A stretch of DNA of 64,000 nt from Istiophorus platypterus (lineage: Eukaryota > Chordata > Actinopteri > Istiophoriformes > Istiophoridae), in contig CM029112.1 of the NCBI GenBank assembly GCA_016859345.1, positions 13,218,089 through 13,282,088 of the forward strand, given 5' to 3'. Made by a program: the position numbers and the translations under genes. Below, piece by piece: positions 37,985-53,303 of this stretch. Position 1 is the first letter of the stretch. The number at the start of each line of letters is the position of its first letter. Under the pieces are notes generated by a model. That model was not told the origin of the DNA. It searched no databases and was given only the letters and a program-made list of their open reading frames with translations.

Positions 37985-40900
37985 CCAACACACACCCAAA
38001 CACACGCACACCTAACTCACTCAACAGGAGCTCAGATTTGTCCAAACAAAACTAATACATTTAGATGAAGTTATTAAACTGGCATGAAACCACAGATTTA
38101 CCAGAACCCCACAGTATCCCACAGGAAATGAAAGATATTTACGAAAAATCACAAAAAGAGTTCAAAGCTTTACAGAAAAAATATTCATGTCTCCTTTTGA
38201 CATATATTAAAGAAAAAGGAAAATACATGAATAGATGAGGTAAATCAGTACATAAATATTATAATGCAGTGCTCAGAATTTAAATATTTTTAAAATCTTC
38301 CATGCTATGTGGGTCAGGAATAACTAAACTGTGGCTGCAACTCACAGTTATTGTTATTATAGATTAATCTGCTCATTTTTTTTTATGGTTGATCGATTAC
38401 TCATTTGGTTTATAAAATATCAGAATTTAGTAAAAACTTACACAGTTTCCTTCAGATTTTTTTGGCTGATCAACAATCCACAATCCAAAGAAATTTAGTT
38501 TTCGGTGACGTAACAGACAAAAAAGCAGCATATCCTCACACTGGAGAACCTGAATTAAGGAAAGTTTTTTGTTTTTTTTACTTAAAAGATTCAATGATTA
38601 TAAAAGTAGTTGCTGATTAATTTTTTGGTCAGTTGACTTCATTTCATCTATCCTTGTGTAAATTATATTTACAAATCATAATTAGTCCTGTTTTTTTGTC
38701 TATATGTGCACATGGACATTGTGCCAGAGGCTTCTTTAATCAAACTTTGGCCTGATACTCTCTTGATTACCTTCTAACTTCACTGTGTATGTGCCTGCAT
38801 ATGTAAGTGTGTGTTACTGGGTTTATGTGTGGCTGACTTTTACTGCCATCAATTACCTGCTACAGGACGTTCCCACACGTTCTCACCACCCATCTAATGT
38901 TTCAATGGAGCATCAGCTCATCAGTATCCTCTAATGCCAAGACTCTCACTGCTAAAGTGTGTCTTACAACATGCAGCTCTGCTTGATCCTACTTATATGA
39001 CCACACTTTTCCATTTGGTTCCCTAACTACGTACTGTGTTTAGTCTGAACTCCCATCAATCAATTTGAAATTTTCCACTTTCCAGGCTTCCAGTCAGTAA
39101 TCTGATTTTCAATATGAAAATCAGATTATGAACATTTTAAATAGTTGGTCATTCACTACAGTGAACATGTCATTTGATGATCATATCATAAAAAATTGTT
39201 GGCTCTAGAGATGATTGGATCTTGTTACCTTTGAACAGAGGCAGGCCAGCAATTTCCCCGATTCCACTCCTTGTGCTAAGCTAAGCTAACTGGCTACATA
39301 TTTACCGTATTGAGCGTGTGACTGGTATCAATTCTCTCATCTAACTATTGGCAAGAACATGAATAAACAAATAACCCAAAATGTCAAACTATTCCTATAA
39401 CTTCCTCTGTGTTTGATTTCTCCACAAAAAAATAGAGTAAATACACCGTTTTAATGGAGCAGTTGAACATTGAAGGCTCAATTTAAGCAAACAAATCCTG
39501 CTCACACCTGAATGACCAATAATTCCTAAATGTATGATTATCCTAAGGGTAAAAAAAACACACTTTCACGGTTTGGCATGGATTGGTATGAACGGAGCTG
39601 TTAGTTGCCCAAAAGGTTAAGAAATCCATCCAAAAACAAAAAACAAAAAATATCTGAAGCATGACAAACCTCTATTATGTTCCTTTGCATTTTTGGGGAT
39701 CCTAAATGAACTCTGTTTAGCCTTGCCATTAGACCCTACTGGAATCCTGTTCCTGTTCCAAACCCTGATGTACAGCCATTGAGGGCGAAGGTCATGGGAA
39801 TGAAGGGTGAATGCTGTGCGTGTACACTCAGTAGAAAAACTGCTCGTGATGATAATGATGCAACTGCCTGAATGTATTTTTTTTTTTTTCAAACAAGGGG
39901 AAAGTTGCCTTAGCACCCACGCTCTTTGTCACCCATGCTGTCAACCATTTCAGAGATTTGAATCATTGGCCCTTAACTTTTTGTGCGACACTGTAAAACT
40001 TGAGACTTTGTAATATGGCCTGGAAGTTTTACAGCCTGCCTTTGTTATCTGTTGTTAAGGAGTCTCTCTTTCCTTTTGTCCCTGCATCTTCACTCTCTGC
40101 TGCTTTCTTTCTCTGCAATCCAACACACTCTGTCTGTCTCCACTTCTCTAGGAAGAGACATGCATGTACACAGACACAAAGAGACACACACACACACAGA
40201 CACACACACACATGCACACACACCCCCTTTCCCTCTTTCTCCATGTCTCTCCCCCATCAGCCCCTGCGATCATACTGATTTATAACCGACTTTCCCCTGT
40301 GACCAGCTACTCTTCTCTCTTGAGTCTGACACACAGCATAGATTGAGTCCAGACTCCAGGTCCAGTTATCCTTTGAAACAGGGGCCTGATAGAAGGAGAC
40401 ACAAACACGACTCCTACCATTTTAATTAAAGCTGTGACTGTGGCGGCAGATGGGGAACAAATCTGTATTTGATCACTGCATCAAGTGGTGTTAACCTGGC
40501 AACTTTTCTGTAGCTTTAGACTTTGGTAAAAACTACACTCGTTATTTTTATAAAACATACAGACAGAATTGATCTTTGTTTGTGCTATTGTTGGATTAAC
40601 TCTCCAGTAAGCTAATGCTTCCAGGTGTTCCCCCACTATGTCACACATGTTTTCTGTTCAAATAAGCACAATCAAATGAATGAGTTCCCATGCAAACAGT
40701 GTGCAAAGACATCTGTTGACTTCTAGTAAAAAGCAGCTAAAAGCTCCCTGTAAAAGGGTGGGCAGGGCGTATTATGGAGTAAATGCTCAAGAGAATCACA
40801 TCTAAAAGTACATCTAGATTTATAAGGAAGTGTTGGGTTGGATGGTTAATGTGGGCACATGTGCAAAATCAGGTTTGGAAGTACACAAAAACATACTTCT

Positions 40901-42992
40901 AGTGTCCAAAAACACCTACTGAGATATAGAAAAACCATGCTGCACCAAAGTGGGAATGTGAAGGGTTAAAGAGGCCTCTCAAGGGATTTTTTCACACTTA
41001 GTCAATCACAATGTACTGTGATATATACCAGAATAAGCCAGACCCATTTATCAACAATCACCTCATTAGTTTGTGTTCATTTTTCCTGGTCCTCCTCATT
41101 CCTCTTCCTAGTCTGCTGTGTCATTAGTTGTATAATACTTTAACGGGGCATAGTTGATGATTTAAAAAATAAGGGGTTGGGCATGCAAAGGCAGGATGTC
41201 CAGACTAATTTATTTTATTGGACTGAATTAATGACAATTTAATGCAGTCCAATAAAACAACAACACCACAAGCTCGAAAAGAGCTGAATCAATACCTCGA
41301 TGGCAGAGTCAGCAAAAACTGAAGTAAATTTACTACAGGACTATTATATTGGATTGCACACTTCTTTCTTCCTACCTCAATGAGTCTGTCTTGTGGCCGG
41401 AGCCCGGAGCGCTCTGCGGGGGATCCTGGGTCCAGTGAGCGGATGTACTGTCCGGGCCTTGACCGATCGCTGTGGAGGTTGAATCCATAGCCCGTCTCAG
41501 ACCGCACTAGGTGGCACAGCCGTGGAGTGAGCTCCGACGGGTTGACCTGGGGCTGTGACTGGGATTGCGCCTGTGTTTGAGCTTCAGCCTGAGCAAGGAC
41601 CTCCTGCAGGAGTGGGAGAGAAGCATGTACTTGTCCTTTAATAGGTGCTGTTCCTGTCACCCAATTGATTTACATATATTATTGACAAAACTAAGGTCAC
41701 CGCATATGTGATTCAACTTAAATTTAATAGTATAAGGCAAACATAGCTAACTATTCTTGAAGGTAATTATGTATGTCTATCTCTAGTTCAAAACTGGAGT
41801 AGTAAGATACAACTGGAATGAAGGTAAAATGTATAAACGTGTAAAAGCACTTATCAGTTCAAGATACTAATAAGCCTACTAATAGTACACTGTATGAAGA
41901 TGGGACAAGTCAGAGTGACATGCGACTTTCTGCAGGGCATGTGACGATTTCAAGAAACATGTGACGATTTCAAGAAACATGTGACTAAAACACAGGGCTG
42001 AGTCGCTCTGGTTATTTACAACAATGGCCATTCATACCTGAAGTGTGAGCGTCTCATTCGGAAAAAAAAAAAAAGGGGTTGAATGTCAGTTCAAAGACCT
42101 AATGATAGCTGTATTGTTGAGGAATACAATTTTACAAAATAATAATTTTAAAAAACGTAGTATTTTGAAAAGAACTCCTCTCATTACTTGAAAATCCCTC
42201 GTTGTTAGTCACAGATTCATTCTCCTTTATGTTTTCATTTTGTGCCGCCATTCAGTTGTGGTGTTGTTATCGTGTGAAACTCTCCATTTGCTGCCGCGTT
42301 GAAGACATTTATAGAACCTGTATAATTGTGCCTTAAGCTCTGCAGTGTGATCACACAGATTCACCACCTACACGCCTGGGAAAAAAAAAAAAAAAGCGCA
42401 CCGAGAGGAATGATAGATGATCGACAGCTCTGTACCCTCAGCTGATATTAGCTGTGAGGCAACGGTCAGGGTAAGTTGATGCTGAGTGACTTACAGAGGA
42501 CCAGATATTATGGCGCACATGTCGCGTGCAAACGACGGACCTGCAATCCTATTATGCAACTCGAGAGGTCTATTGTTTCCAATTGCATATGTGAAGCTAA
42601 CACCCAGCATGTGCCTGCTAAAAATACATATGAAGTATGTGGGCAGGGTGAGAGAGATACAAAGGTACTGTAGTGTTTAAAGAAGGGAAGATGTCTGATG
42701 ATTTATTTGGACAGAGGAAAACTTTTTTTTTTTTTTTTTAACGTATTAATTTCCACGCACTCTACCTCCCATACAACTTACTACGCGATTATTGCAAATA
42801 AATCACGACTGAGCCTCTATCACCACAATAGTGCCTCCCACTCTGGCCCTCAACTGTAAAAAAATAACACAGATGGCAACGTATAATTTCATTTCAGGCA
42901 CCAAATTCTTCAGGGTAGGAAAGGATCTGGGCAGCATGCCCTGAGAAGGAGGGAGAGAGAGAGAGAGAGAGAGAGGCAAAGAGAGGGAGAGA

Positions 42993-43041
<49 letters not shown>

Positions 43042-46000
43042 GCAGAGAGAGGGAGAGAGAGGGAGAGAGAGAGAGGGAGTAACAACAGAATAATTGAGAG
43101 CAGTTCAACTCTCATGAATCCCCTCAGATCCCTCTTTTCCTGCTTGGAGAGGAAGTCCCTGGGTTGGGCGGCAGGGTTGGATCTTCCAGGGGACAGAAAA
43201 TGTATAAATATAATATCAAATGTATTAGCGTCCTAGGTTTTGGGTGAAGGAGAAAGAAAAGGCAGAAAGAAGGAGAGGAGGATGGGAATTAGCAAAGAAT
43301 GGTAGAGTGCGTGGGAGGGATAGAAAATCAGATGCAGCAAGAGGATTGAGAAAGAGTTCGTGAAAAGAACCAGTGCATGTTTAGAGTGTGCAGGGAAATC
43401 GGCAGACAAATAAACAGATAAACAATGAGATACAGCGGTGCCGAAAAATCACGATGACGGAAGTTTCCAGTAAGAGACGAAGGAGAGGGATTGCAGTGGA
43501 ACTCCTCTAACATAAACAGTGAGAGGAGCACAGCTGGGACTCATTATGTGGGGGAGACGCGAGGGTCTGCCAATCTAACCTCTGACTGCCTCTCAATGCC
43601 TTTCCACACCCCACTAATCATCCCCTCGGGCCTGTGCCATCTCTTAAACCCTGTGTCGTTGACGTTAGTATGCATTTAGGACACTTTTGATTTGGTCTTT
43701 TTGTGCTTTGGGTTTGATACATATGAGCTTAACTGTGAAAGTTTGCTGCAGGTCTGTCAGTGATGGAGGGTGACAACACGACTCTGCATGTGTCCTCCGA
43801 TTCGGGACAAAGGACATTCATCTGTACTGACGGTGGATAAAAGTGTAAAGGACAGACACTCCTGGTTTGAAAGATTTTAAAGGTTTCAGCCAAAGAGGTC
43901 TGGAGGGCCTGGAGTTACCACACTACTGCAAACCGAGAGGCCATCAAACGACATGCGGTCATTGTGTTTGTTTGAACTGTGGGTGTTGAAACTTCATGGT
44001 TTTTGTGAAAAATATTTTCACTGGAGAAAAAAAAAAATGAAATGTTTTCCCCCTTTTTTTTTTTAGCAAATGAGCTTGTCAACAGGAAAATGTCCAGTTA
44101 TCGCCATTGGACATTTTTTCAACACAGAGTCCCACATGGGAGGAGAAGCGGTAGGAAAAAAAAACAACCATGTTTTGTTCCAGGCTCATGCATGTAAGTG
44201 CAGCACCGCTCAAAACAAGTTTACATGGAAAGTCTGCAATAAATCAGGAAAACATTATGGAATATTTCACAGCTTCTGCAGGAGATTATGGAATTTGATG
44301 CCCCAACGCAACACACACACATGCGCTGACCCCGGTGTCCCGACTGCGGCGCGCTGAGAGGATATGCAGTCAAAGGGACACGAGCCATCCCATGAATTCC
44401 CTTAGTTTCCTGCCACAATCGGCCTTTGTTTCTGTCAGTCTCTGTGAGTCCATGTGGGGGGAAGAGTACGGCGTACACACACAACTATACTGCAACATGA
44501 CCTGACGCACAATGTTAGAAGCTTTTCACAAGGGCAGCGGCTTTGACTAGGATTTGAGGCCGAATCATTCATTTTCCGACTACACAGATTTGGGCTAAAT
44601 CCACGCACATAATTCACTGATAAACGTCAAGTCGAGTTTTTGCATGGTACGTACGGAGTTAACATATTTAACTGGGGCAGATTTGCCACTTGAAATTCTT
44701 GATAATACTAAATTTTCCAACAATCGGTCGATAAGGGGCGATAAGGCTTTTCATCTTTAACCTGCAACTGTCAGTCACTACTGCAACTTTTCAGCTGAAG
44801 CCGGCAAGTTAATTTGAACTAATGTTAGCTAAATGAGTCCGTTGATGCTGCATCTTTCAGGTGAAAAGTCGGCATCCTCAGCCACTGATGAGCCTTGGGG
44901 AGGATGTGGAATGAAATGGAAATCACTGTGTTCTTCATATCAAATATTTCACTTTAATGCCACAGGACGCTTACTGCACTTAGTGAGCCAGTTAGCCAGA
45001 CATGCTAGGACTGTTAAAACCATGGAAAAACATTATTCAATCCATTCATTGTATTTTTTCTCTTGTATTTTTGTTTTTTTTTTTAAAAGGTGCCTTGTTA
45101 TGGTCGCTAAGCTATAATTGGACAATCACTGTTTAGCAAACTGAAAGATTTGTCTTAGTGATGGAAAAATGATCATAACTGAAAAAACAAACAACAGGCC
45201 TCATTTGCTGCAGTATTTAAAAACACCCTGCCTTTAAAAGAAATGTCAGCAGACCTGAGAATTACAGCAGGTTGTGCTATACACTGCGTTTTACTTTTAG
45301 TGACCGGACGACCCTTTTAACCACATTTGGTTCACAGATTTTACCTTTAATGTGGTCAGAGATGCTTGAAAGCACCTGCTATTGTAGAAAATTCGATTGG
45401 CCCGTCTTTTCATTCTCATTATAAATGAAGCAGCGAGTGCGCCTGCATTCATTCGTGACTGCATCTGTGAGTCGTGACAGGGCCGGCCTGAGGTTTCTTT
45501 AGCGTACGCCTAAGAATGAAGACATACGAGTTCACATGTTTAGTTTGTGCGTGTGTTTGTGCACACACAAACACATATTTGCCTCTGCCTGTGACCGCTG
45601 GCAGTGGCGTTTGAAGTTGATGAAACTAGATCGCAGCTTGTTGAATAATTGAGCAGTGGCCTACTGTGATGGATGTATCATGACCGCTTTTAACCCTTTC
45701 GCAGCCAAGGATCATTGCCTCACTGTTGGCTCACTACACAATGGAGGCTGTTTGGTTATGCGTGTGTTTGTGCTTGTGTGTCCCATTATACTACAAAAAA
45801 CCCTTTTAATCTGGTGTGTGTGTAAGTATTTGTGCGTGTATTCGTGCATGTAAAGCGTTTTGTCTACGTTGCTCTCACTTGCATGCTTCCCACAGGGGAT
45901 TATTGTAAACTTAATATGCCCATTCTAATAAATCAGAAGGTCAGGTTTCAAAAGTATGCAGTTTTTTTTTTGCCAGCATATGATATCTTTCAAAATATTT

Positions 46001-49000
46001 TTATTTTAACGTGTGTGTACTGCCAACACCTCAATAGTGTGTGTATCTACACACCTATAAGTGTACAGAAGAAATGGAAATCAGTCAGTCAGTAGATGGC
46101 AGGTTAAACAATCAAGAGAGCATTGTGCCAAGCTTTTCTCAGGGAAAATCCAATATGAAGTTAAACTGAAAGCTCATTCATCGTTTTTTTTTTCCATGGT
46201 CCTTCTTCCATGACCTAAAAACTGTATCCCAGTTTATTTTATCGTTATTTGACTGCTTGGAAAAAAAATCTCCAGGAGTAGACAGCCTATTTTCCAGCTG
46301 AGCGTGCTATGAAGAAATTACCATAAGCCTGCAGTGTTCAAAACAGCCGAAGACATTGATTTCTAATGCACTAAAATGCAGTCAAGTTGGAGAATGCATT
46401 TGAGTGTATTTCTGTAATCAGTCAAACTATCAATAAATCTGTGCATTGTGTTAGATCATCTAACATTTTAATTGCATTTTTGTAAATATTATAGGGGGCT
46501 CACAGGCTCTACCCTAGAAAAAACAGCTTATGCTCCCCCTTTTTTCGACGGATCATCAGCTGGTTGGGATTCTTCTTTTTGACCGGGACATGCAGCTTAA
46601 GCCTCAGTCTTAAAGCTCGATCTCATAAGTAAAGACCATTGTACAGTCTGTAAATTTAATGGGAAAGAGAGTAGTCAACAAACTCACAACGAGCTACAGC
46701 TGATAATTTCATCTAGTGACAATCTCTTCAGGATGCATATTCCATAGTCATTGTCGGATGAGAAGCCTGCTTTTGTTTACTTTTTTTTTAAATCAAAAAT
46801 TACCAAGACTTTTGCTAAGTCCTTCCCTCCTGTTGCTTACTGTTGGGATCACTGAGCATTGTGTTATTTTTATCCTTTGTCTTTTAATTTAGATATGTTT
46901 TTTTGCGATGTGTTTGTGCGTCTGTGTGTACATGTGTGCCCTGCTGCATATACTTTTTAATTGCCCCACTGGGGATAAATAAAGCTCTTCTTCTGTAATT
47001 GAATTGAGTTAAGGGATGGGGTGGGGCTTATGAACTGTCAGTTTGATGATGTGAACACTTGTGTGCATCTAACTTTTAGTGTCCTTTATGTCTGACCCAC
47101 CGAAGCTGGTTGTTTGATATCACGTGTTAAACTGATTTTTGATGTCATTTGTAATGTGAATACTTAACTCCCTGCTGGGTTACAAAAACAAAATTTCTGC
47201 ATTTAGGTTGATTATCTGAAGCAGTGGCCGTGCCTGGTGATTGTCAGCCTAAGGCCAGAGTTCATTTATAATATCTGCAAGATCTAATTAAAAATGGAGC
47301 TCTGAATGGAAACGCTGCTGACGTTGCATCACACACAAACAACAGCAGCACATGGGACTTTTGCTGATGTGGTGGTTGACAACCGATTGCCATGGAGACA
47401 GCAGGAAACCAGTAAAACAAGTCCTATCTGTCAGAGAGAAGAGGTGCAGCTTGAACGTGAGGGGTAACATTTCAAAATCAGGTGAGAGAAACTACATACA
47501 CATAGATTTCTTGCAAAATTAAATCTTTTCTTTTGTACTGACATGTGGTTCTGTGTCTTTGTGACACTGTAATGCAAAGACTGAGACTTCTAAAAAGTGC
47601 CAGCAAAGCCCATGTGAGGATCATTTAACAGGGCTTTACCAAATTGAGAAAAATGCTGTGTCTCAGACATTCTGGTTTGTGTGTATATGTGTGTGTGCAT
47701 TTGTGTGTGTGTGTGTGTGTGCCCAACATGCGCCTGCTTCAAGTGTTGCTCAATCAGAGAGGAAAAGAGCCGACCTGGCCAGTGCACAGTGGGTGAGAGA
47801 GAGAGAGAGAGAACTGGGAAGGGAATGAGAAAGAAAGGAAGAAAGGAAACAACAGGCGGCTCGGAAAAAGCAGACACGGAATCAGGACTTGTAAAAATGA
47901 AAATGAAGGAAAAAGAGAAGAAAGAAAGAGAAAGAAGTGGCAGAGAGAGACAGAGACAGACTCAGCAAGATAAAGAGAGACAGGGCAGGCAGAGGAGTAA
48001 GATGATGCACAGCATGTGAAGGACAGGAAGAAGACGCAAATGGGACATGAGAACATGAGAACTGGCCAGAGATCTCGATAACCGACAGTTTTTCCCACTG
48101 GTGCTGCAGTGTGTTGCATAACAGTTCTGTGACACAAAAGCTATCTGTCTGTTTGTGTGTGTGTGCATGTTTTTTTGCTGTACTAGGACAGACCTGCTGA
48201 GATTTGTTTACAAAGTCCTGCTCTGCTGCAGTGTGTGTGTTACGTGAGGTACCTGCTGTTTAAGTGTTTCCTGAGATCGAGCTTCAGGAGCAAGGGAAGG
48301 ACAGCGAGAGAGAGAGAGAGGCCAGTGTTAGGGAGGAATGCGTAGTAGAAGTGAAGTCACCGCGTTCACTGGGAAAAAAATAAATAAAAATGGACACCTG
48401 AAGACGAAGACTCACGTTGAAACCCTGCTTCTTAGTCCACAAATTTTAGTTCGCTTGAAAGAATAGTATGACATTTTGTCTAAAAAGTGTAAAAAGCACA
48501 GTTTGCAGTTTCAGGTGGGTTATATTTCTGATTATTTCTTTGTTTGGAGTAGTTACTTCCAAGAGTATCCGCTGGTTGCTGAGCAAGAAATACTTGAGCT
48601 GTAATACAGCAAATTGTTGTATTTTGTTACAAAATAAACATGCAAGATATAACATGTTTTTGTTTTCCTTTTTAGAGAGCTTCAGAGGCGCTGGTAGGTG
48701 GATTTAGTTACCTTTGGGCACAGCTAAGCTTGCTTCTGTCCCTTCTTTCCAGTCCTCATGCTAAGGTAACTAGCTGCTGGTTGTAGCTACCTATTTATGC
48801 GAGACACGAGGGCCCTAAGCTTGACTTACTGTATGAACAATTAGCACAGGGTCAGACTCTGCCGCCCCAGCAACCTCCAAAGTGTCACTATGTCCCTATT
48901 TCAAAAGGGAACATATACTTTTCGCCCGGTTGAATAACATTTGCGATCTAAAGACAATGAGCCTTGGTGATGCCAAAAAGAATATGTTTAATGTTTTTGT

Positions 49001-51266
49001 CCTTTGTCACACTCATAACTCCCTTATGAAGTTTAATATCACTGCTGGGGAAAAAAAAGGCAAAATGAAGAGTTCAGTGACCCGATCGAAACTTCCTGTG
49101 CTGAAGGTCTTATACTCAAGCAATTAAATATGGAGACTCAAACTACCCTCTGAGCAGAGGTTGTTTCAGCCCATGTGAATTGAATGCTCTGCAGTAATGT
49201 AATGAATATGTGCAAAAGCCCCATGGTGTGGTCATTTACTGGGACTAATGCTAATAACATCAAATTCAAACATATGTTCTCAAGTAGCTGCCATTTCTTG
49301 GCATCAGCTGTTCTCAGGTCAGCTATGCAGTCTCAACAGGCTGTGTGAGGAGTTTCTGAGCGGAAAAAACAGGTTACTAAGGATCTACACATAATAACAC
49401 ATCAAAATGAATCCACTAAATGAGTCTAAGCTTTTCTACAGCCCACATATTTGGGAAATTCTCACTTTTGTTCCACAGAGCAATTTTTTCCACATAGAAA
49501 AGTGTTTTGTTTAGTTTTTTTTTCCAAATTTTCCTGGATGTAAAAAATAAGAAGCCTTAGCTGATAGCTCATTGTTTAGGACTTCACAGAACCACAGGTA
49601 ACCTAATTTTCACATTCTCTTTTGCAATATTTTGTCCATTACAAAAAGCTTTTGCGACTTTTTTCCCCGAGAAGTTTTCCTGTAGAGTATTAACTATGAA
49701 TTATTTTATCATATTGGTTCATATGCAGACTTTATTTAATCATTTGGTCTAAGAAATGTAGAAAGAAGACTAGGTCAAAACCTAGCATATAGCTAGACCG
49801 CCCTTTACCTTTTTGCTTTTCTCCTACCCGCTGTACATGTTAAACAGCAGTCACCTCCAAGCCATTTCGAAGCTGCTGCCCTGCAGCGATAAAATCCTGA
49901 TTTTATTATCGCAACTTCATCTGACAAAATCCCCCACACATTGGCCAACGGCTGCAGACTACGGCTTTGTTGTGATCTGGGCTGTATTTACTCAAAATGA
50001 GCTAATAACTCAGCGAGTGAGTTAAAAGCGCTTTCACGTCTGTCTCAGCTGATGTGCGGTTAAATGAATGAGAGGGGGCTGGTCTGCAAAAGCGAGCTGC
50101 GCCTATAAAGGGAAAGCCCGACCTTGCACTCATAAGAAATTCCTGGCAACTCTCCTCTATGGAAAGTAGCTAAAACGAAGAAGAAAAGTCACTATGTGGT
50201 GAGGAAACTCGATAAATCGGATAACAAAGGTGTTAAATTGGCAAAACTGCCTGTAAACGCTTTCACTTTCATGATGCAATATAAACTGTTTGCGATATTC
50301 ATTTTGAAAGACCAACATCCAATGGGGAAACTCCAAGACTCTGCAAGCCAACCAGTGGTGTGACTCACTCACTCACTCACTCATGGATGTTTGTGTACAC
50401 AGGGCTGGACCCTCAGTTGCAGTCCAGCCAAAAACTCAGAAAAAATACACATCACAACTTCCCAAAATGCAAAGTGACGTCTTCAAATGTTTTGTTTTTT
50501 CGCCTGACCGAAAGTTCGAATCCCATTGTTACTTGGTTTATTTAGTATAAATGACAAAGAAAGGCAGAGGATCCTCCAGTTTAAACCTAATAATGTATGA
50601 CATTTTTCACTAGTCTTGCTTGTAAATTTATCTCACATTCTTCCTTGACACCACAGATTCTTTAGCAACAAATGTACATGTCACGTTTCTATCTCACACT
50701 TTATGAGATCACCTGGAACTACAAGTGAAAAAGCACTTGATGTAGTCAAATAACCTGCCAAAAAAGATACTCTCATACCAGTTTCCAGATAAGTGGCTTA
50801 TACGAAAACAGACTCCCCCTCAGCCTACTGTACGATAAAGCTGTCCCAACATATCCAAGCGCGGGTTTCATTTTCATGGGTCAAAGCATATCATGAGGAT
50901 GTTAGTGAAACTATGAGAGGACAGAAGGTAGTTTACAGGTGGTTTAATCCCCTTTCAAACATTTTCTCCATGTGTCTCTCCTTATCTTTCTGCACTATAT
51001 TTTTCCTTTAGCGCCTATTTGTTTTGCATACCATGTCATGGTATTTCACATCTTCCTTCAGCCCGAATTCTTCAACCCTACGACTCTCTTTTACTTTCTC
51101 TTCCTCTCTTATCTTTGAGCGCTTCGTGTTACAACACATTCACATGTAGTTTTCAGCAGCAGGAGTGAAGAGGCTGCAGAATACAACATTTCTGCCTATA
51201 TCCATTTAAATGTCAATTTAAATTGTGTGGGCTGTTGGCAATGGTAATATATTCAGCGGTTATGTG

Positions 51267-51314
<48 letters not shown>

Positions 51315-51987
51315 TCTCTGGTTATTTTCATCTTACTGTTTTTCATGTGTGTGATGGGACAGCGGTTGATGTTGGTGATGTAACGCGTGTGTGGGTCCAC
51401 GCCCTTGTTATCAGTGCGTGGCAGATATCCCTTGGGGTATTCGGTGGTGGTGGTTGTTGGTACGTGTGTGTGTTTTTCTCAGGAGTTAGCGAAAAAAAAG
51501 GGGGGGTATGATGTGAGTAGAGCTGAAAAGGGTACTGATTAATTAATTGGTCAGAAAATTCATCAGCAACTATTTGAATATCAATTAGTCATTAAAGTTC
51601 TTTTTTTTAACTAAAGATTTTTAAAATGTCAGATTCCAGCTTCTCAAATTGGGTTGTTTACAGATTTTCTTAGTTTTCCACGATAGTAAACTGAATATAT
51701 ATTTGGTTTTGGACAATTTGATGGACAGACAAGACATTTGAGGACAACATGTTGGACTCTGGAGAAACGTGACTGACATTTTTTCACTGCGTTCCAACAT
51801 TTTATAGACGTAATTGAGAAAACTTCAGATTAATCAAAAATGCCTATAATCATAATTAAATGGTTGTAGCCCTATGTGTGCATGTATTTAAACGTGAAGT
51901 CATACTGTGTCTGTGATGTCTGGACACAAACATGCTCAGTGGGGGCCTCACAGATAACAGCAGGCCAAACATTCACCTACTTCTGTG

Positions 51988-52020
<33 letters not shown>

Positions 52021-53205
52021 AGCAGATACAGTAGCTGTACGTTTCTGTCTCTCAGATCCCGGAGCATAATGAAGCAATTACAGGGGATTCTGGTCTGCTG
52101 CTACCCCACACACACCCTCTCTCATACTTTAACACATACTAACCTCAAGTCACACACATAACCTAACCCTCCTCTTCTAATTTGTCAAGTGTTACTCAAG
52201 CATCTCAAGAATTCCTAGGTGATCCATAAGGAAACAAAGCCTCTCTCCTACTACATCTACTCCACTCCCATGGAGAGAGCAAAGGAGGGCTGCAATTAAA
52301 TTGATCCAACAAACCGACGCTGTGAGCTGAGCAAAACAGAGCAGGGCTAGTGGGACATCAGAAACAAAAGCCTGAGTGTCTTTTTTAAAGTGCATGCCAA
52401 CACTGCATGGATCGATGTGTGGGAATCTATGCAGGCTCACAGCTGTGAGTGCAGCAGGCAGCAGAAACAAACTGAATATGTGAAGGGACTGAACATGGTG
52501 AGTGGTCAGGAGTAGGAATAAACCTGTGTAACAGCACAGTTGTGACAGCGAGGCTGAAACCGAGAGTGCCTTTTCCTGTTTCCAGGCCATCAACAGATAA
52601 CAATAGAAGAACTCAGGTTCAATGCTCTCTTCCTTGCTTTCAAAGACTTCTCGATAAGCAAAAATAATAACAATGAAGGATTTCTTGCCACCTGCCCTTT
52701 GAGTTCTCTGTCTTTACAGTGTTTGTTTCTCTCTCTCTCTCTCTCTCGTATTTGCTAGATGTGCCGTTGTGTGGGCAGAACACCGATCGATCCTTGGCCT
52801 GAATTCAGCCGACCTACGCTCCACTGGTATTCCCACGTCCAACAACCGATAGTTAAAAAGGGGAGATTAAGAAAATGGGGATTGAGAAGCAGCGCGAGTG
52901 TATGTTTCCCAAACAGACCTTATTTACTGCGACAGACCAGAAATCCAAAAGTGCTAGAAACTCATCAGTAATCAGCGATAATGAGTTCTTAAAAGGGCTT
53001 GAGAGATCAGATGGCAAGAGATGGCAGGTCTTCTTTTCCCACTGTTGACCCGGTAGGAGCTATACAAAAGTAGCGCAATCTATAAATAATGCTGAGGATT
53101 TGGGTCAAGTGTTAATCGATCACCTGGTTCAAGTTAATTGCTACAATTTGTGGTTCTGTAAGGAAATGTTACATCTTCATATTCTGTACAATTATGGTCT
53201 GGGTG

Positions 53206-53303
<98 letters not shown>

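Larger units (their letters stand above)
34882..41375 (-). other. nherf2: nherf2 intron 3 with interspersed repeats
   Basis: About 6.5 kb. It contains a (TG)n tract at 36630-36662, a tandem-unit repeat at 37176-37430, (CA)n at 37947-37983, a repeat at 38333-38640, a half MITE copy at 39198-39400, and CA-rich sequence at 40160-40225. No other exon was recognised. Confidence 0.8.

Noticed and set aside
50505..50530. GTTCGAATCCC, resembling a tRNA B box
   Set aside because: No A box or cloverleaf is present upstream. The sequence lies in a GATTAATC-class repeat copy.
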